Positions 13,982 through 16,419 of a stretch of 16,419 bases of DNA are shown piece after piece. Numbering within the stretch: the first letter of the stretch is position 1; the number at the start of each line of letters is the position of its first letter. This stretch comes from CAZTGZ01 sp044339595 (GTDB lineage Bacteria; Bacteroidota; Bacteroidia; NS11-12g; UBA9320). The notes under the pieces are model-generated. The model was given only the letters and a program-made list of their open reading frames with translations. It was not told where the DNA came from and did not search any database. Both the position numbers and the translations under genes were made by a program. The stretch covers positions 1 through 16,419 of the forward strand of contig JBIIVF010000043.1 in assembly GCA_044339595.1 (NCBI GenBank), written 5' to 3'.

Positions 13982-14920
13982 CCCTCTTCCTTTTTTCACG
14001 ATGCGATTATCTAAGGTGAGATCTTTTAGAAGTTTGTCTAAAATTCCATTCAAAAACTTGGAACTTTGAGGAGTGCTGTACATCTTGGCTAATTCAAGAT
14101 ATTCATTTAACGTAGCTTTCACCGGAATATTTGGGAATTCCATAAACTCTGCCAAAGCCATGTACATTAAAATCATGTCTGTTTTGGCAATGCGTTCAGG
14201 ATCCCATCCCGGGGTTCTTTCGGCTATGAGCGTTTCAAATTCCTTCTCCTTTTGAATACAAACTTTAAGCAATTCCTTGGCAAAACTCATGTCGTCGTCC
14301 AGGTCTTTGCTCAATTCGGGTATTTCAATCTGCAGTGGATCTAAGGATGCTTCTATCGGTTGAATCATTCTCTTTAGACTGGCGTTCAGAGGATACTTTT
14401 CATCGGCCCAATGCATGTCGGTTTCTTCCATTTTCTGATTGAAATCTTCAGAATCATCCATCAGATACTGATACAACCATACCAGATACTCTTTCTGTAC
14501 CTCGAATGAATCTACTTCATTTTCAACAAATGCCGCCATTTTTTCCTGCTGCGTAATTTTTTTGTACAGAATAAAAAGGAATTCGGCATCATGAAGCCAA
14601 CCGTGGGAGGGCTTTTCAACGATTCTGGAAATCTCCGGATTTTTCCGCATGTGGAGGAGCACTTTTTCTGCTCGAATCAAATCATATTGACGCGTATCTG
14701 ATTCTTTTTTGAAGTATTTATGCTCAGCGGGGTTATGGTTGGTTTCAGCATAATGTGCCAGCTCGAAAGGAAGGGACAAAAGTGCATTAAATGTATTTTG
14801 AATCCCTGTTAGAGATTTGTTCAAGGTATTGATACTGGCTTGAAGACCATTGCTTTCACTTTGAAAATGAGCGTATAATACCTGAAAAATTTTGATCCGT
14901 ATCAGCCTCCTGTTCAACAT
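13970..14920 (-). CDS. nusB: Transcription antitermination protein NusB, long form
   Basis: A 316-residue protein, more than twice the length of E. coli NusB (139). Its start MLNRRLIRIKIFQVLYAHFQ is the classic NusB first helix, and the C-terminal about 100 residues (ERTPGWDPERIAKTDMIL...FPNIPVKATLNEYLELAKMYSTPQSSKFLNGILDKL, described by its key blocks) are the canonical second helical half. About 170-200 residues lie between, helical by composition, with basic and acidic runs; a long form of this kind is usual for Bacteroidota NusB. NusB with NusE binds boxA RNA and supports antitermination of rRNA transcription. The frame is open to a TTG at 14938, but a -7 promoter match occupies 14936-14943, so the ATG at 14920 is chosen. 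First gene of the minus-strand housekeeping cluster. Confidence 0.92.
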   Translation of the reverse strand: MLNRRLIRIKIFQVLYAHFQSESNGLQASINTLNKSLTGIQNTFNALLSLPFELAHYAETNHNPAEHKYFKKESDTRQYDLIRAEKVLLHMRKNPEISRIVEKPSHGWLHDAEFLFILYKKITQQEKMAAFVENEVDSFEVQKEYLVWLYQYLMDDSEDFNQKMEETDMHWADEKYPLNASLKRMIQPIEASLDPLQIEIPELSKDLDDDMSFAKELLKVCIQKEKEFETLIAERTPGWDPERIAKTDMILMYMALAEFMEFPNIPVKATLNEYLELAKMYSTPQSSKFLNGILDKLLKDLTLDNRIVKKGRGLVG

Positions 14921-14935
14921 AATTTTTCGGGATTG

Positions 14936-14943
14936 CAAAGGTA
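14936..14943 (-). promoter_or_regulatory. Possible -7 promoter element for nusB
   Basis: On the minus strand this reads TACCTTTG, a perfect TAnnTTTG match, 15 bases ahead of the nusB ATG at 14920. No TTG is seen at the 19-base spacing, so only one element supports it. Its position excludes the upstream TTG (14938) as a start if the promoter is real, and implies a very short leader. Confidence 0.4.
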
Positions 14944-14990
14944 ATCATTTGGATCATGAATACCTTAGTTTTAGGACAAAAATGAGCAAA

Positions 14991-16419
14991 TTACTCCAAT
15001 TCTGTGCTGCCGGTTCTTTCAAAAATGTGGATTTCGAAATCATAATTGTTCAAAGTCTTGAAAGGAGTAGCCGGTTTAAAAGATTTGACTTTGGTAAAAT
15101 CGGGGTGATTTTCCAATACTTTCAAAGGAAGTTTTCCTTCATTCGGACTAAAATGTCCGTCCCAAATTACATAGCTTTTCATGGGGGCATATTTGAGATT
15201 GAATCCCCATATTTCAATGAAACGTTTGGTATCCCATGGGTCGATATCCGCGAGAATATTTAGATAAGGATATAGAAAATATAAAGTGCGATCCTCAATA
15301 TTTCTTGTTTTAAGCCATTCGGCAGCTTCTTTAAAGAGCTTTTGTTCAGCACTGATTTCTATGGGATATTTTCCCCCATATCGCCAAAAAGGTTCATAGA
15401 GCATGAAACTACCGGCAAGGATGAAGATGACCAGGTAAGCCTTCCGAAAAAGTAACGGTGTACGAACATAAAGGGAAGACTTGAAAAAATAGTCGATGGC
15501 AAAATTGGAAAGTATCGCTACAGCCGGCACAATCACGGTCATCACCCGGATATAGCCGCAACTGCCCATTTTTCCGAGAAACCAAATGATGGTATGGACT
15601 GAAAAATAAAGAGCGAACGATCCGAAAATTACCCAAAATATCAGGTCTAATGCACCGGGCGAAAACATCTTTCTGAATTGTGTGATCCGGTTATAAACAA
15701 TAAACGTAGCTCCGGTCAATCCCAGTCCTCCTAAAACAAAACCAAAAGTGATCGGTATCGCCCTGAAATAATGGGATATGCCTCCACTTCCGCAGATATT
15801 TACTTTTTCGAGTTCGACTCTTATATAAGGATTCTCAGTAAATATCCATAGAGGTTTGCCTTCAATAATCCATCCAAGGGTGTTCATAAAAAGGCTTCCC
15901 GATAATAAAAACAAAAAGGCTTTCGGGCTCTTCACAATCAACAGCAAATAAAATCCGGCAACGGCCATTATCATAAATCCTTCAGATCTGGCAAAAGGCA
16001 TCAATCCGGCGATGATGGCGGCAGCAGTATGTTTTTCTTGGACAAAAAAATAAAACAATGCCGATAACATCAATGCGCTCAAAGGTTCTGTGAGTCCGGA
16101 GATAATTTGATCAAAGAAAATTGGGGAAAATAGGACGGCCAAAAAAGAAAAAATGGGGTATTTAAATTTGAGTTTTATAGCCGTTAAAAAGACAAGCCAT
16201 GCTGATCCAATCATGCATACGGTATTGAAAACAATGTTACCTATTAAACCGAACTGAGAAAAAGGGGAGGAGATGAGTGTAAAAATCGGCTTTCCCCATT
16301 GATGCAGAAATAATTCAGGGTAATTCCAGCTATATCTGGCAATCAGGTAGTGCTGATAACTGTCCATGCCACCTTCTACTCCCGGAGAGAGCAAGCCCAT
16401 CAGGATAAAATAAATGTCA
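14991..16419 (-). CDS. Multi-spanning GT-C-like membrane glycosyltransferase, N-terminus outside window
   Basis: The frame is open to the right edge (an in-frame ATG at 16400 is not taken as the start because coding-like codons DIYFIL precede it), so the 5' end is missing. The 475 visible residues contain roughly nine or ten hydrophobic helices and a soluble C-terminal region of about 130 residues. An early luminal loop has GGMDSYQHYLIAR and HQWGKP, placing an acidic residue where GT-C enzymes carry their catalytic D/E motif; GLTEPLSALM and FARSEGFM follow, as seen in GT39/GT22-like and ArnT-like transferases. Such enzymes move a sugar from a polyprenyl-phosphate donor in the envelope. The link to GT-C is by pattern, without a specific family match, so substrate and acceptor are unknown. 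It ends 70 bases upstream of nusB. Confidence 0.65.
   Translation of the reverse strand, partial: DIYFILMGLLSPGVEGGMDSYQHYLIARYSWNYPELFLHQWGKPIFTLISSPFSQFGLIGNIVFNTVCMIGSAWLVFLTAIKLKFKYPIFSFLAVLFSPIFFDQIISGLTEPLSALMLSALFYFFVQEKHTAAAIIAGLMPFARSEGFMIMAVAGFYLLLIVKSPKAFLFLLSGSLFMNTLGWIIEGKPLWIFTENPYIRVELEKVNICGSGGISHYFRAIPITFGFVLGGLGLTGATFIVYNRITQFRKMFSPGALDLIFWVIFGSFALYFSVHTIIWFLGKMGSCGYIRVMTVIVPAVAILSNFAIDYFFKSSLYVRTPLLFRKAYLVIFILAGSFMLYEPFWRYGGKYPIEISAEQKLFKEAAEWLKTRNIEDRTLYFLYPYLNILADIDPWDTKRFIEIWGFNLKYAPMKSYVIWDGHFSPNEGKLPLKVLENHPDFTKVKSFKPATPFKTLNNYDFEIHIFERTGSTELE

Noticed and set aside
1..16419. Mobile elements, CRISPR arrays, tRNA or rRNA genes, toxin-antitoxin or phage genes
   Set aside because: No direct repeats with spacers, transposase or integrase frames, tRNA cloverleaf or rRNA sequence was recognised; coding capacity is filled by housekeeping genes.

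Overview
The window looks like an ordinary chromosomal stretch from a member of the Bacteroidota, probably an environmental, non-Bacteroides lineage. Four things point there. The gene set has a long-form NusB next to a DUF1573 lipoprotein and yajC, and holA beside a stand-alone HsdR-N nuclease-fold gene. Transketolase is split into two polypeptides. Several starts are preceded by matches to the Bacteroidota -7 promoter element TAnnTTTG, twice with GTTG exactly 19 bases upstream. Shine-Dalgarno sequences are not evident. I see no rRNA, tRNA, CRISPR array, insertion sequence, phage gene or integration site, and no gene-free stretch over about 120 bases.

Layout from left to right. Positions 1-1440 (minus) hold the N-terminal 480 residues of a secreted protein with Asp-box (BNR) repeats; it runs off the left edge. 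Next are holA (minus) and a divergent small PD-(D/E)xK protein (plus). nhaD and a family 2 glycosyltransferase follow on the plus strand, 2 bases apart. A secreted TPR protein (minus) is divergent from a YhhQ-type queuosine-precursor transporter (plus). A minus-strand cluster at 7061-10281 encodes the transketolase N-terminal subunit, a secreted von Willebrand factor A protein, and the transketolase C-terminal subunit, in that order. A COG2509-type FAD-dependent dehydrogenase (plus) is divergent from that cluster. A minus-strand housekeeping cluster at 11943-14920 then carries nusB, a DUF1573 lipoprotein, yajC, coaE and a PyrR-like phosphoribosyltransferase. The right edge (14991-16419, minus) is a multi-spanning GT-C-like membrane protein whose start lies outside the window.

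How the genes relate: most are housekeeping functions (replication clamp loading, ion homeostasis, pentose phosphate metabolism, CoA synthesis, secretion, transcription antitermination), tightly packed with convergent ends that nearly touch or overlap. I found no strong candidate for a new defence or mobile system. The most unusual arrangement is the secreted VWA gene, with a repeated beta-rich C-terminal half, lying between the two halves of transketolase. Also worth a second look are the orphan HsdR-N protein beside holA and the absence of a CdaR/YbbR-type gene between yajC and coaE.
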